Below, piece after piece: positions 37,972 through 49,270 of a stretch of 64,000 nt of DNA; position 1 is the first letter of the stretch; each line of letters starts with the position of its first letter. Source of the stretch: Roseovarius aestuariivivens (GTDB lineage Bacteria > Pseudomonadota > Alphaproteobacteria > Rhodobacterales > Rhodobacteraceae); assembly GCF_004761875.1 (NCBI RefSeq), contig NZ_SJEY01000001.1, positions 124,001 through 188,000 on the forward strand. The letters are read 5' to 3'. Both the position numbers and the translations under genes were made by a program. The notes under the pieces were generated by a model. The model was not told where the DNA came from. It was given only the letters and a program-made list of their open reading frames with translations, and did no database searches.

Positions 37972-39204
37972 ATGCCGTCATCTCCTTCTTTCACGCGCCG
38001 GCGACTTTTAACGCGCAGTCTGGCTTTGGGATGCTCACTGGCGGCTAGCCCACTTGTTACGCCCGTCACGCTGGCCAGTGCGCCCTGGGACGCACGCCTT
38101 GTTGTCATCATTCTGCGCGGCGGTTTGGACGGGCTCGACGTCGTACGGCCCATTGGCGCCAAGGAATTTGCCGGGCTGAGACCAGAGCTTGTCGAAGGCG
38201 GCACCGATCTTGATGGTTTTTTTGCACTTCATCCCGCTCTCAACGGTCTTATGCCGCTCTGGCGTGCAGGAGAACTTGGCATGGTACACGCCGTGTCGAC
38301 GCCGTATCGCGACAAGCGGAGCCATTTCGACGGTCAGGATATTCTTGAGGCAGGGACTGACAGCGATGCGCTTGGGCGGATCCGCGACGGTTGGCTCAAC
38401 CGATTGCTGCAGGCCATGCCGGGCATCGAAAGCGATACCGCCTATGCTGTAGGGCAGGGCGAGATGCTGGTTCTTAAAGGAGCGGCAGAGGTCGCCAACT
38501 GGGCGCCAGATTCCATGCTCGCGCTTAGTCCGCAGGCGCGCCGCCTACTGGAGCTGGTGATGCACGATGATCCGCTTTTCCGCGATGCGATGCATGAGGC
38601 AATCGACCTGTCGCAAACTGGGTTGGCGAGCCTTACAGGCGGGGGCGAACTTGACAGCGCGTCGATGATGAACGCGATGGAGCAAAGCATGCGCCCGGCG
38701 CGTGGTGCGGGAAGCGCGAGCAGTATTGCGCGTTTCACAGCCGAACGATTGCGCGACAGCAGCCGTATCGCGGCGTTTTCACTCTCTGGTTTCGATACCC
38801 ACCTGAAACAGGCCCGGCAGCTTCCAAAAGCTCTTGACCAGTTGCAGGAGGCGATCCTCACCCTCCGGACGGAGTTGGGCGACGTCTGGCAGAAGACGGC
38901 GATTGTGGCGATGACCGAGTTCGGCCGCACTGCGCGGCTAAACGGCACCCGTGGCACCGATCACGGTACCGCCGGCGCGATGATTTTTGCCGGTGGGGCT
39001 TTGCGCGGCGGGCGGGTGTTCGGCGACTGGCCCGGGCTTGAAGAGGCCCAGCTTTACCAACGTCGCGATTTGATGCCGACACGTGATGTGCGCGCCTATG
39101 CCGGCTGGATGATGCGAGAACTGTTCGGGGTCAATCGAAGCCTGATCGAGCAAAGCGTTTTTCCCGGCGTCGATCTGGGAAATGACCCACATTTGGTTCT
39201 TTGA
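37972..39204 (+). CDS. DUF1501 family exported protein
   Basis: A 410-residue protein with a Tat-like signal (TRRRLLTRSLALGCSLAAS). The DUF1501 fold, related to the alkaline phosphatase/sulfatase superfamily, is seen in LVVIILRGGLDGLDVVRP, the SHFDGQDILEAG segment and the C-terminal TEFGRTARLNGTRGTDHGTA. It is translated right after the DUF1800 gene and probably forms a functional unit with it. The substrate is unknown. Confidence 0.9.
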   Translation: MPSSPSFTRRRLLTRSLALGCSLAASPLVTPVTLASAPWDARLVVIILRGGLDGLDVVRPIGAKEFAGLRPELVEGGTDLDGFFALHPALNGLMPLWRAGELGMVHAVSTPYRDKRSHFDGQDILEAGTDSDALGRIRDGWLNRLLQAMPGIESDTAYAVGQGEMLVLKGAAEVANWAPDSMLALSPQARRLLELVMHDDPLFRDAMHEAIDLSQTGLASLTGGGELDSASMMNAMEQSMRPARGAGSASSIARFTAERLRDSSRIAAFSLSGFDTHLKQARQLPKALDQLQEAILTLRTELGDVWQKTAIVAMTEFGRTARLNGTRGTDHGTAGAMIFAGGALRGGRVFGDWPGLEEAQLYQRRDLMPTRDVRAYAGWMMRELFGVNRSLIEQSVFPGVDLGNDPHLVL

Positions 39205-39331
39205 CCGGTCGAAAATCGGATTAATCCCGAAATCACGAGGGGATAGCTGTCCCTGTGGCACGAAAACGCTTCCGTCTTGCGCCGGTGTCCGCCTAACCTG
39301 CCAACGTGATGAGGTAGCCGTAGGAAGCCGG

Positions 39332-40057
39332 ATGACCGCCGATCGGCCCGTAGGAGAACCCGTTGACGGGTGGAAACCGCCGCCTTTGCCGGATGGCGTT
39401 ACGCTTGCGGGTCGGTATGCCCGGCTCGAAACGCTCGACGCGGACCGGCATGCCGCGCTTCTTTTTCGAGCCTTCGATCAGCACGATTGGGTCTGGGATT
39501 ATATGCCGATGGGGCCTTTCGCCTCCGCCGCCCAATTCCACCGCTGGATACGCGAAATCACGGCGCGGAACGATCTTCTGTTCTATGCAATCTATGACAA
39601 CGACAGCGCCGCCTATGGCGGCTTTGCCGCCTTCCTGCGCATGAAACCGGAAACGGGCTCGATCGAAGTGGGATACATCGCGTTGTCTCCCACCTTGCAG
39701 AAAACCCGCGCCGCGACGGATGCGATCTACCTCATGATGGACTGGGCTTTTCGCGCCGGCTACCGCCGACTTGAATGGAAGTGCGATGTGCTCAACGCCG
39801 GATCCCGGCGGGCCGCACAACGCTTCGGGTTCAGCTTTGAGGGGGTGTTCGTGCAGGCAACGCTGGTCAAGGGCCGAAATCGCGATACAGCGTGGTTTGC
39901 AGTTATCGACAAGGATTGGCCGGCCTTGTCGCAGGCGTTCGAGTTCTGGCTTGCGGAAAGTAATTTCACCTGCGATCGCCAACAGAAAGAAGCGCTTGGC
40001 GATTTGACCCGGTTCGTACGCCGTGCGGACGACCCAGACCTGGCCGGTGTCAGGTAA
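39332..40057 (+). CDS. GNAT-family acetyltransferase (RimJ/RimL-like)
   Basis: A 241-residue protein from ATG 39332 (AGGAAG upstream). The acetyl-CoA-binding region is suggested by GSIEVGYIALSPTLQKTRAA and the later YRRLEWKCDVLNAGSRRAAQ plus RFGFSFEGVF, the pattern of ribosomal-protein-type N-acetyltransferases. The acceptor substrate is not known. It converges on a response-regulator gene. Confidence 0.85.
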   Translation: MTADRPVGEPVDGWKPPPLPDGVTLAGRYARLETLDADRHAALLFRAFDQHDWVWDYMPMGPFASAAQFHRWIREITARNDLLFYAIYDNDSAAYGGFAAFLRMKPETGSIEVGYIALSPTLQKTRAATDAIYLMMDWAFRAGYRRLEWKCDVLNAGSRRAAQRFGFSFEGVFVQATLVKGRNRDTAWFAVIDKDWPALSQAFEFWLAESNFTCDRQQKEALGDLTRFVRRADDPDLAGVR

Positions 40058-40080
40058 AGACCGGCCGGCTGCACCGGATA

Positions 40081-40797
40081 CTAAATTGCGACGCGTCCTT
40101 TGATCCGCTCGCGGAGCAGGCCGGCCAGGTGCGCTACGGCGTCTGCCGTACCGGCACCGGTCATGCGCCGGCTGGCCAACTCCCGGGCCGCCTCTGCCAA
40201 AACAGAATCTTCGGCCGAATTCGCGACACCGCGCAGAAACTGCGAGACGTAGTCGAGCGTTGGTCCATCCTTGTATTCGTCCAGAAGGCTTGCGGCATGG
40301 TTCATGTCATCGCGATATGCCATGCGGTCCGGAACCACCTGTTCGTCGCACAGTTTGCGTGGTCCGACGGGCTGTTGCTCGGGCGGTAGCACCGCAAGAA
40401 CCGCCTGTTGAAACTGCGCTAGGCTTACCAACGGCTTGGTCAGAAAGCCATCGGCGCCTGCCTGTCGCGCGTGGCCCTCGGTATCCGGATCTCCGCTCAG
40501 ACCCAGCAGGCCGCTCACCCGGGGCGTGGCATGTGCCAGCTCTTCGATTAGATCCACGCCCGAACCATCGGGAAGTCCCATGTCAACGATGACGACGGAG
40601 GGTCGATACACCTGCAGATGCTGCCGCGCCGACCGCAGGCAATCCGCACGCCGGATGCGCGCGCCGCTGCGCAGGCACATAAGACGAATGGTCTCGCAGG
40701 CATAAAGGCTGTCTTCAACCACGAGAATGGTCAGGCCCAGAAGCGGACGGCGCGCGGTCGGCGCCTGGATCGGGAAATGCGGATCCTTGTCTGTCAT
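40081..40797 (-). CDS. Orphan response regulator
   Basis: A 238-residue protein with a receiver domain at about residues 22-140. It has acidic residues in VVEDS, the phospho-acceptor Asp in VIVDMGLPDGSG and the switch Lys in GFLTKPL. The remaining 100 residues are a helical segment that matches no DNA-binding output domain I know. No histidine kinase is adjacent. It may signal through protein contacts. Confidence 0.8.
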   Translation of the reverse strand: MTDKDPHFPIQAPTARRPLLGLTILVVEDSLYACETIRLMCLRSGARIRRADCLRSARQHLQVYRPSVVIVDMGLPDGSGVDLIEELAHATPRVSGLLGLSGDPDTEGHARQAGADGFLTKPLVSLAQFQQAVLAVLPPEQQPVGPRKLCDEQVVPDRMAYRDDMNHAASLLDEYKDGPTLDYVSQFLRGVANSAEDSVLAEAARELASRRMTGAGTADAVAHLAGLLRERIKGRVAI

Positions 40798-40984
40798 GAT
40801 CGGTCTCCACCAGGTTAATGCAAAGCGCTTGATCGAAGCCTACGAATCCTTGGCTAACGAAGCGTTAAGCCTCAGACACCGCGCGGCAGATCGACCGAAA
40901 GCGGGAATTTGCTCTCCGGGTACTCTTGTTTCGTGTCAGGCGAATCTTCATAACGGCAGCAATCAAAGAAGCGGAGCTGCCACT

Positions 40985-41389
40985 ATGATCGGACGCCTAA
41001 ACCATGTCGCCATCGCCGTGCCTGATCTCGAGGCTGCGGCGGATCAGTACCGTACAGCGCTTGGCGCCAAGGTCGGTGCGCCGCAGGATGAGCCGGATCA
41101 CGGTGTCACCGTCGTTTTCATCGAGCTTCCCAACACCAAGATAGAACTGCTTTATCCGCTGGGCGACGACAGCCCGATCAATGGTTTCCTGGAAAAGAAC
41201 CCATCCGGTGGCATTCACCACGTATGTTACGAGGTCGAGGATATCCTGGCCGCACGGGATCGTCTGAAGGAAACGGGCGCGCGCGTTCTCGGCTCCGGCG
41301 AGCCCAAAATCGGCGCGCACGGCAAGCCGGTGCTTTTCCTGCACCCCAAGGATTTTAATGGCTGCCTCGTCGAGCTGGAGCAGGTCTGA
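40985..41389 (+). CDS. mce: Methylmalonyl-CoA epimerase
   Basis: A 134-residue VOC-fold enzyme that interconverts (R)- and (S)-methylmalonyl-CoA in propionyl-CoA use. Metal ligands appear in LNHVAIAV, GGIHHVCYEV and GCLVELEQV, and PHGKPVLFLHPKDFNG-like sequence near the end is typical. ATG 40985 is chosen because it gives the standard N-terminus. The next gene starts in its stop codon (TGATG). Confidence 0.93.
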   Translation: MIGRLNHVAIAVPDLEAAADQYRTALGAKVGAPQDEPDHGVTVVFIELPNTKIELLYPLGDDSPINGFLEKNPSGGIHHVCYEVEDILAARDRLKETGARVLGSGEPKIGAHGKPVLFLHPKDFNGCLVELEQV

Positions 41390-41679
41390 TGGGCATTGCC
41401 TCGGGCATCGTTCTTTTCATGGTGATCTGGTTCATGACGTTTCTTTGCGTTCTGCCGATCCGTATCCAAACGCAAGGCGAGGCCGGAACCACGGTGCCAG
41501 GCACGCATCACGGCTCGCCGGAACAACACCACCTGAAGAAAAAATTCGTTATCACAACCGCCATCGCGTTTGTGCTGTGGGCGATTGCCGCCACCATCAT
41601 CCTGTCGGGCTGGATCACCGTGCGTGACATAGATTACTTCGAACGGATGGGGCCACGCGGCGAAGAGACCGGGGTTTGA
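41389..41679 (+). CDS. DUF1467 family membrane protein
   Basis: A 96-residue protein with two predicted helices (about residues 5-24 and 55-75) and the family hallmark FLCVLPIRIQTQGEAG. The ATG shares its A with the mce stop codon, so translation is coupled. The mce-DUF1467 pairing is common in alphaproteobacteria. The function is unknown. Confidence 0.88.
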   Translation: MGIASGIVLFMVIWFMTFLCVLPIRIQTQGEAGTTVPGTHHGSPEQHHLKKKFVITTAIAFVLWAIAATIILSGWITVRDIDYFERMGPRGEETGV

Positions 41680-41684
41680 TACCC

Positions 41685-42299
41685 CTAATTGGCGATGTAG
41701 CGCTGTCGATTGTGATTGAAGGTGATCACGAGATTGAGGACCAGAGCGCCGAGCAAAGACCAGCCTACAATGCTTAGCGGAAAGAGCAGGGCGGCGATTG
41801 TGAAAATCACTGCATCGGTCATCAGCTGTACGTAACCGGCGCGAAACCCGGTTTTTTCCTGTACCCAGAATGCTACAACGCCCAGCCCGCCAAGCGAGCT
41901 TTTGTGTCGGAACATCGCCAAAAGTCCCATGCCGACCGTAGCGCCGAAAATCACGGCGCCGAGGGCGGGGTGCAATGTCTCTATCGTGAACCCGAGCGGC
42001 AGCAGATCGGTCACGAGCGAGAGGAGCGCAACGGAAAAAAGCGACTTCGCGGTGAACTCGCGTCCGAGTTGCCCATAGGCAAGCGCGTAGAAAGGCAGAT
42101 TGATCAGGAAAAACACGACGCCGAAAGACCAGCCGGAAAGGTAGCTGACGATCACTGCAACCCCGGCTGTTTGTCCGGTGATCAAACCGACGCTTGTAAG
42201 AATATGGATGCCCACGCCGCAAAGCAGCACCCCAAGCGCAAGGCCTTGGGCATCCTCCAGTTTGGAGTGGGGCACGGTTGCTCGGTCAGTAGACGCCAT
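41685..42299 (-). CDS. YitT family membrane protein
   Basis: A 204-residue integral membrane protein with about five or six helices. LITGQTAGVAVIVSYLSGW and the GRHKSSLGGLG-like RHKSSLGGLGVVAFW match the YitT pattern, but the family's C-terminal soluble domain is missing, so it is the short form. It is convergent with DUF1467 (five bases). Its transport role, if any, is unknown. Confidence 0.82.
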   Translation of the reverse strand: MASTDRATVPHSKLEDAQGLALGVLLCGVGIHILTSVGLITGQTAGVAVIVSYLSGWSFGVVFFLINLPFYALAYGQLGREFTAKSLFSVALLSLVTDLLPLGFTIETLHPALGAVIFGATVGMGLLAMFRHKSSLGGLGVVAFWVQEKTGFRAGYVQLMTDAVIFTIAALLFPLSIVGWSLLGALVLNLVITFNHNRQRYIAN

Positions 42300-42672
42300 G
42301 TTGTGGACAATTAGGGCAGAGGGCCTGCCATTTCCAGTTTTTTACAATCTCGCCTCGTCGCGACGCGACGAACCGGGCACAGGTAAGGTTTTCCTTAAGT
42401 TGAGCGACTCAGTCGCGTTGTGGTATCTTTACGTGTGGACCAAGTCTCGCAGCGATCCCGAAAACAGGCACGCTTGCCGCCTTGGGTCATTGATTTGTAA
42501 GTGCTTTTTTCTGACTTCCAGGACCTGGTGGATCAAGCGGAAAGGTTGGGTTTTCCGATCCATATTGTTGAGTCCAAACAAAACTTTCGGCAAAGCCGCC
42601 GGTCCGGCACGTTACCTGTACGAGTGTCCCACCGCGATGTTTCCGCGACATTTTATTAAAGGAGCTTGTCCC
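42300..42672 (+). other. Intergenic, promoter region of the metallopeptidase
   Basis: About 370 bases lie between the divergent YitT-family and metallopeptidase genes. The stretch is more AT-rich than its surroundings. One short inverted repeat TCGTCG/CGACGA is visible near 42353. No gene or clear hexamer pair was found; the in-frame extension of the metallopeptidase across it lacks any signal-like or family sequence. Confidence 0.4.
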
Positions 42673-44814
42673 ATGAAATACCTTGAATTGTTTAAACGCA
42701 TTTTCCTACTTTCTTTTCTGGTCGTGACGCTTTCGGTCGCCGCACCGGTTCAGGCGCGTCAGCCGGACGCCCCGGTTTCGGTCGAGTTGAAGCCCGACTC
42801 TCTGGATGAGGCGACGGTGCAGGTAACTGTCACCGTCAGCCCCAATGTCCGTCTCCAAGGCGGCGTCTTGCGCATCGACGTGCCGCGTGGCGTGTCCCTT
42901 GAAGGTCCAAACGAGATCGAAGTGCGTGGCGATCCCGAAGCCGTGCAGCAGATCGATCTGCAGTTAAAAGCGGAACGGCCGGGTGAATTCCCGATCCTCT
43001 TTTCGGTTAAGGCCAGTGCCGAGCTTTACGAAGAAGCCGGCACCAGCGAGAAACGGTATCTTGTTATCCGCGAAGGTGAGCCAGCCCAGCTTGTCACCGG
43101 CAAAGAGAGACGCCGCATCTTGCGCCGTGATATTCAAGAGCGGCTTGAGGAAAGCCGCAGGAACAACCCCGACGACCCGCTGTTCTTTGGCGATCTGATT
43201 ACGGGCAACCTCACTCGTACCGATATCGACCCGGACCGGGTCAAACCTGACCGGGACGTGCTGCTGGCGCCGCCGGCACCGGGGATCGAAGACTATGAAA
43301 AAGCCTACGTGGTCGAACGCACCGACGAGGTGGTCAAAGCACTCGATCCGATTACGGTGACCGGCTCGATCTTTTACCAGAATCGGTCCGGTTCCACCGT
43401 ACCGCTGGTCAACGCGACAGTGGATGTTCGCGACAGCGACACCGGCTTCGACGAGCAGCTGACAAGTGTGATCACCAACGGTTCCGGAAGCTTCAGCGCG
43501 GTGGTCGATGCCGATGACGGCTGGTTTCAGAACGGACGCGATATCTATATCCGCGTGCGAACGACCAACTCGCGTTTTCGGGTGCAGGACTGTGCGGGCA
43601 TTCTGCCGGATAGCACCTATTCGTGGTCATCGAACGTGGTCAACAGTGTCTCGGACGGAACCACCGTTAATTTCGGCAGCCTGTCTGTCGGGGCCGATAA
43701 CGAGGCCGCGATCATCTTTCAGGATCTCGATGATGGCTGGCAGTTCCTGACCAGCGCGGGCGCTTTCGATCCCGGTTTCGTCGATTTGTGCTGGCCCGAG
43801 GGGGCAAGCGTCTATTCCACCTTCTGGAAGGAAATCGACATCCAGGATGGCGACGAGGTCGCGCGCGATATCGTGCTGCACGAATATGGTCACGCTACCA
43901 TGCACAACGCCTATAACGGCTTCTGGCCGTCTAATACGGGCGGTGCCCACACTTTCGATGACACCAACCAGCACCCCAACTTCGCTTTTGTCGAAGGGTG
44001 GGGAACCGTGATCGCGCTCGCCGTCAATCCCGATGGCGTTTACAATTCCAACGGCTGGTCTCGCTCCATCGAAAGCTTCTCGACGAGTGAGACGGATGGC
44101 ACGGAAAACGAGGGCTGGGTCGCCGCCGCCTATAACGACGTGCGCGACACCGCCAGCGATGGTGGATGTGGCGATGACGATTGCGATCCTTCGGGGTCGA
44201 ACGCCCCGGCCTTTTCCAAGATGTGGCGCGACTCGTTTGTCGGCAACAATTCGGAAACCGCGCTGGAATACTGGGATCACCTGTGTGGTGAACTTGACTC
44301 GGACGAACATACCGATGCGCTTGCCGCGATGGATTTCAATCGCATCGACGCTCCGTCCTGCCGCTGTACGGTGTCGCGGGTGATGGTGGCTTCCGCCCCC
44401 AACCAGGCGACGCAATCGATCGCGGCGGTTCGGCGCTTCCGGGATCTCGCCTTGCGCGGCACAGATGTGGGGGAAGAGATCATCGACACCTATTACGCCC
44501 ATATGGGCGAGGCGACGAAGATCCTGATGGAAGACCGCGAGGCGCAGAAGATGGCGGCTCAGGTCTTCGGGCGGATCGGCGAGATGACCTTGCGTGCAGA
44601 AAAGGACCCGGTCGGCGCGGCCAAGCGCCCCTTCCTCGATGTCGAGACGGCGCAGATGTCACAGGAACTGATCGAACGGATCCAGAAAGCGGCCTCGCCC
44701 GAATTCCGTTCGGCGCTGGAGCGTGTGCGCCCGGTGCTGACCAAGTCGGATGGCATGACGCTGGATGAATTGAGAGAGCGCATGACCAAATCCGGCCTCA
44801 AAGAACGCCGCTAA
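42673..44814 (+). CDS. Large exported HEYGH zinc metallopeptidase of uncertain family
   Basis: A 713-residue exported protein from ATG 42673 (AAAGGAG upstream). A signal peptide ends near APVQA (residue 27). Residues 30-130 look like a beta-rich adhesion or DUF-type domain. Residues 235-310 resemble a transthyretin-like Ig module (ITVTGSIFYQNRSGSTVPLV). The catalytic region has VLHEYGHATMHNA (His403, Glu404, His407) and a Glu441 in EGWGTVIAL, the gluzincin spacing HExxH...E. The last 150 residues are helical and charged. It should cleave proteins outside the cytoplasm. No close named family is recognised. Confidence 0.8.
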   Translation: MKYLELFKRIFLLSFLVVTLSVAAPVQARQPDAPVSVELKPDSLDEATVQVTVTVSPNVRLQGGVLRIDVPRGVSLEGPNEIEVRGDPEAVQQIDLQLKAERPGEFPILFSVKASAELYEEAGTSEKRYLVIREGEPAQLVTGKERRRILRRDIQERLEESRRNNPDDPLFFGDLITGNLTRTDIDPDRVKPDRDVLLAPPAPGIEDYEKAYVVERTDEVVKALDPITVTGSIFYQNRSGSTVPLVNATVDVRDSDTGFDEQLTSVITNGSGSFSAVVDADDGWFQNGRDIYIRVRTTNSRFRVQDCAGILPDSTYSWSSNVVNSVSDGTTVNFGSLSVGADNEAAIIFQDLDDGWQFLTSAGAFDPGFVDLCWPEGASVYSTFWKEIDIQDGDEVARDIVLHEYGHATMHNAYNGFWPSNTGGAHTFDDTNQHPNFAFVEGWGTVIALAVNPDGVYNSNGWSRSIESFSTSETDGTENEGWVAAAYNDVRDTASDGGCGDDDCDPSGSNAPAFSKMWRDSFVGNNSETALEYWDHLCGELDSDEHTDALAAMDFNRIDAPSCRCTVSRVMVASAPNQATQSIAAVRRFRDLALRGTDVGEEIIDTYYAHMGEATKILMEDREAQKMAAQVFGRIGEMTLRAEKDPVGAAKRPFLDVETAQMSQELIERIQKAASPEFRSALERVRPVLTKSDGMTLDELRERMTKSGLKERR

Positions 44815-44831
44815 GGTCTCTTGCAAATAAA

Positions 44832-44864
44832 AATGCCGCCCCTTGCGACGCGCGGGGCGGCATT
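44832..44864. terminator. Bidirectional terminator
   Basis: An 11-bp perfect stem AATGCCGCCCC/GGGGCGGCATT with an 11-base loop lies between the convergent metallopeptidase and icd genes, with A-rich and T-rich flanks on the two sides. Confidence 0.75.
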
Positions 44865-44881
44865 GCCTTGGAAACGCTGGG

Positions 44882-47086
<2,205 letters not shown>

Positions 47087-47286
47087 CTGTGATCCCTTTC
47101 GATCAGGTGTCATGTCGTCGCGCGCGATGTCCACCAAGCTTTGCGGGTCGTCGGAAAGGGGTGCTTTGACCCTTCTAATCAAGGCCCATCGCACCGCTTC
47201 TTCCCGCTACATCAGGAATCGCGGTTGTTCGCGTCATAGCGGATTGGGTGCAGTCTGGAAAGGCCGTATGCGACAGTATACCGATT

Positions 47287-48534
47287 TTATCCACTAATCC
47301 GCTCTTCCGCGCGGATGGCGCGCATCAGCCATAACGCAACGCAAGCCAAGGCCAGAACCCCCGTCATAAGCGGTATGGGCGTGCCGTTGAAGGCCAGTCC
47401 AATCGGCACCGCCAAAAGAACCGAGCCGACCGTTGCAAGACCAGTGATCAAGCTCGACGCCAGACCAGCGACGTGGCCCAGAGGCTCCAGAGCCAAAGCG
47501 TTGAGATTTCCAAGCGTCAGCCCGACCTGGAAGAAAACGCTCATCTGCCAGAGGAAAAACACTCCGAACGCAGCGCCCTCGGTCAGATCGCTCATGAACA
47601 GACCGCACGCGAGAGCGGTCAGCCCCGCTTCGACCAACAGCGCAAAGTGAATCAGCTTGCGCATGCCCAACCGCATCACGAGCGCCGCGTTTAAAAGACT
47701 GCTCGTCGCCGCGGCAAGCGCGATGAGTGCGAACCAGTAGGGGAATTGCGCGCCGCGCCCGAACGTAATGTCCATCACTTGCTGAATCGAACTGATCGAG
47801 GCGAAGAGCATGGCGAAAACCAGCGTTTGTACTGCCGTGGACAGCCGTACCATGCGGATCGAGAAGACGTCGCGCAGTCCCCGCAATAGCTTGACCGTCG
47901 TAATCGGCACGCGCCGCTCTGGCGGCAAAGGTTCGGGCAGGCGCAGCGCCATCCATCCAGCAGAGAGCGCCGCGAAAAGGATGAACGACCAGAAGATTCC
48001 CTGCCAGTCAGACAAGGCGATGATCGCACTTCCCGCCATGGGCGATGCCGCCGGCACAAGAGTAAAGACAAGCATGACGAAGCTCATCAGGCGCGCCATC
48101 TCTCGGCCAGAGAAGAGATCCCTGATGATCGCCACGGCCACGATGCGCGCCGCCGAGGCGCCAAGCCCCTGCACAACGCGTGCCGCGATCAGAGTTTCGA
48201 GCGCTGGGGCATGAAGCGCGGCCAATGCGCCTCCGGCATAGATGGCGCTACCCACCAAAATCACCGGTTTGCGTCCGAACCGGTCTGACAAGGGGCCGAC
48301 GAGGAAGGTTCCGGCTCCCAGCCCAAGAATAAAGGCCCCGATCACCAATTGGGCGCGGTTGGGATCTTCCGGCGAGAATTCGGTCCCAATCGCTGGCAGG
48401 GCCGGCAACATCGCATCGATTGAAAACGCCACGGTTGCGACAAGCATCGCCATCAGCGCAACGAACTCCAACCGTCCCGGCGAAGGGGCAGGGGCGGTGG
48501 CGGAGGGCGCTGTAGGAGGGGCTATCTGGGTCAT
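47287..48534 (-). CDS. Bcr/CflA-type multidrug MFS exporter
   Basis: A 415-residue protein with twelve predicted helices, an N-terminal polar lead of about 25 residues and the DHA1 motif A (GPLSDRFGRKPVILVG near residue 80) plus a PxxxP-like LVPAASPMAG segment. Members export chloramphenicol, bicyclomycin or similar drugs with proton exchange. The real substrate is unknown. It is followed downstream by icd on the same strand at 200 bases. Confidence 0.88.
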   Translation of the reverse strand: MTQIAPPTAPSATAPAPSPGRLEFVALMAMLVATVAFSIDAMLPALPAIGTEFSPEDPNRAQLVIGAFILGLGAGTFLVGPLSDRFGRKPVILVGSAIYAGGALAALHAPALETLIAARVVQGLGASAARIVAVAIIRDLFSGREMARLMSFVMLVFTLVPAASPMAGSAIIALSDWQGIFWSFILFAALSAGWMALRLPEPLPPERRVPITTVKLLRGLRDVFSIRMVRLSTAVQTLVFAMLFASISSIQQVMDITFGRGAQFPYWFALIALAAATSSLLNAALVMRLGMRKLIHFALLVEAGLTALACGLFMSDLTEGAAFGVFFLWQMSVFFQVGLTLGNLNALALEPLGHVAGLASSLITGLATVGSVLLAVPIGLAFNGTPIPLMTGVLALACVALWLMRAIRAEERISG

Positions 48535-48619
48535 AGCAGGCCGCTAGCACGGCGCATGACGGGGCGCCAGTCAGGTCACCGCACAGATCGGTGGCCGTGC
48601 ACGCACAGACCCCGGCACA

Positions 48620-49270
48620 TTAGATCGTATCACCCGCGTCCAGCTTGGCATTGAGTTCGTCGATCACCTTGATCCACATCTCCGCCGGCTGGCATCCGGG
48701 AACGGCATGTTTACCCGCAACGATGAAACAGGGCACGCCCGTGATCCCCATCTTTCGAAATCCCTTGTCCTTAAGCCGAATGCCCTCGGCATCCGCATCC
48801 GAGTCCAGAAGCTTTAGGATCACCGCGGCATCCATGCCCGCGCTGTCGGCGATATCGGCAAGAACTTCGTGAGAGCCGATATCGCGTCCCTCTTCGAAAT
48901 AGGCGCGGAACAAGGCCATCGCGACGACCATTTGCCGGTCCTCGATCCCGGCCCAGTGGATCAGGCGATGCGCATCAAGCGTGTTGGGTGTGCGTTTGAT
49001 CGCCTCAAAGTCGATGTTCAACCCTTCTGCCGCTGCGCGCTCGACGACCGGCAGATAAGCCTTCACGGCGCCCTCCTTACCGCCGAATTTGCCTTCCAGA
49101 TAGTCCCGCCGGTCCATACCTTCGGACGGCATGTCCGGATTAAGCTGGAACGGGTGCCATTCGATCTCAAACGGGTGGCGGGGACGCTCTGCGATCGCCT
49201 TATCGAGACAGGTCTTGCCGATATAGCACCACGGGCAGATCGGATCGGAAATGATGTCAAGCTTGACCAT
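48620..49270 (-). CDS. DsbA-family oxidoreductase, FrnE-like
   Basis: A 216-residue cytoplasmic protein starting MVKLDIISDPICPWC, with the CPWC redox motif at residues 12-15, a helical insert and a cis-Pro-like GITGVPCFI later. FrnE relatives are DsbA-like proteins with roles in polyketide or stress metabolism. The start at 49270 overlaps the preceding acyl-CoA synthetase gene by 14 bases, so translation is coupled. Confidence 0.9.
   Translation of the reverse strand: MVKLDIISDPICPWCYIGKTCLDKAIAERPRHPFEIEWHPFQLNPDMPSEGMDRRDYLEGKFGGKEGAVKAYLPVVERAAAEGLNIDFEAIKRTPNTLDAHRLIHWAGIEDRQMVVAMALFRAYFEEGRDIGSHEVLADIADSAGMDAAVILKLLDSDADAEGIRLKDKGFRKMGITGVPCFIVAGKHAVPGCQPAEMWIKVIDELNAKLDAGDTI

Noticed and set aside
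42353..42369. TCGTCG/CGACGA palindrome in the metallopeptidase promoter region
   Set aside because: It is too short and common in GC-rich DNA to call an operator.
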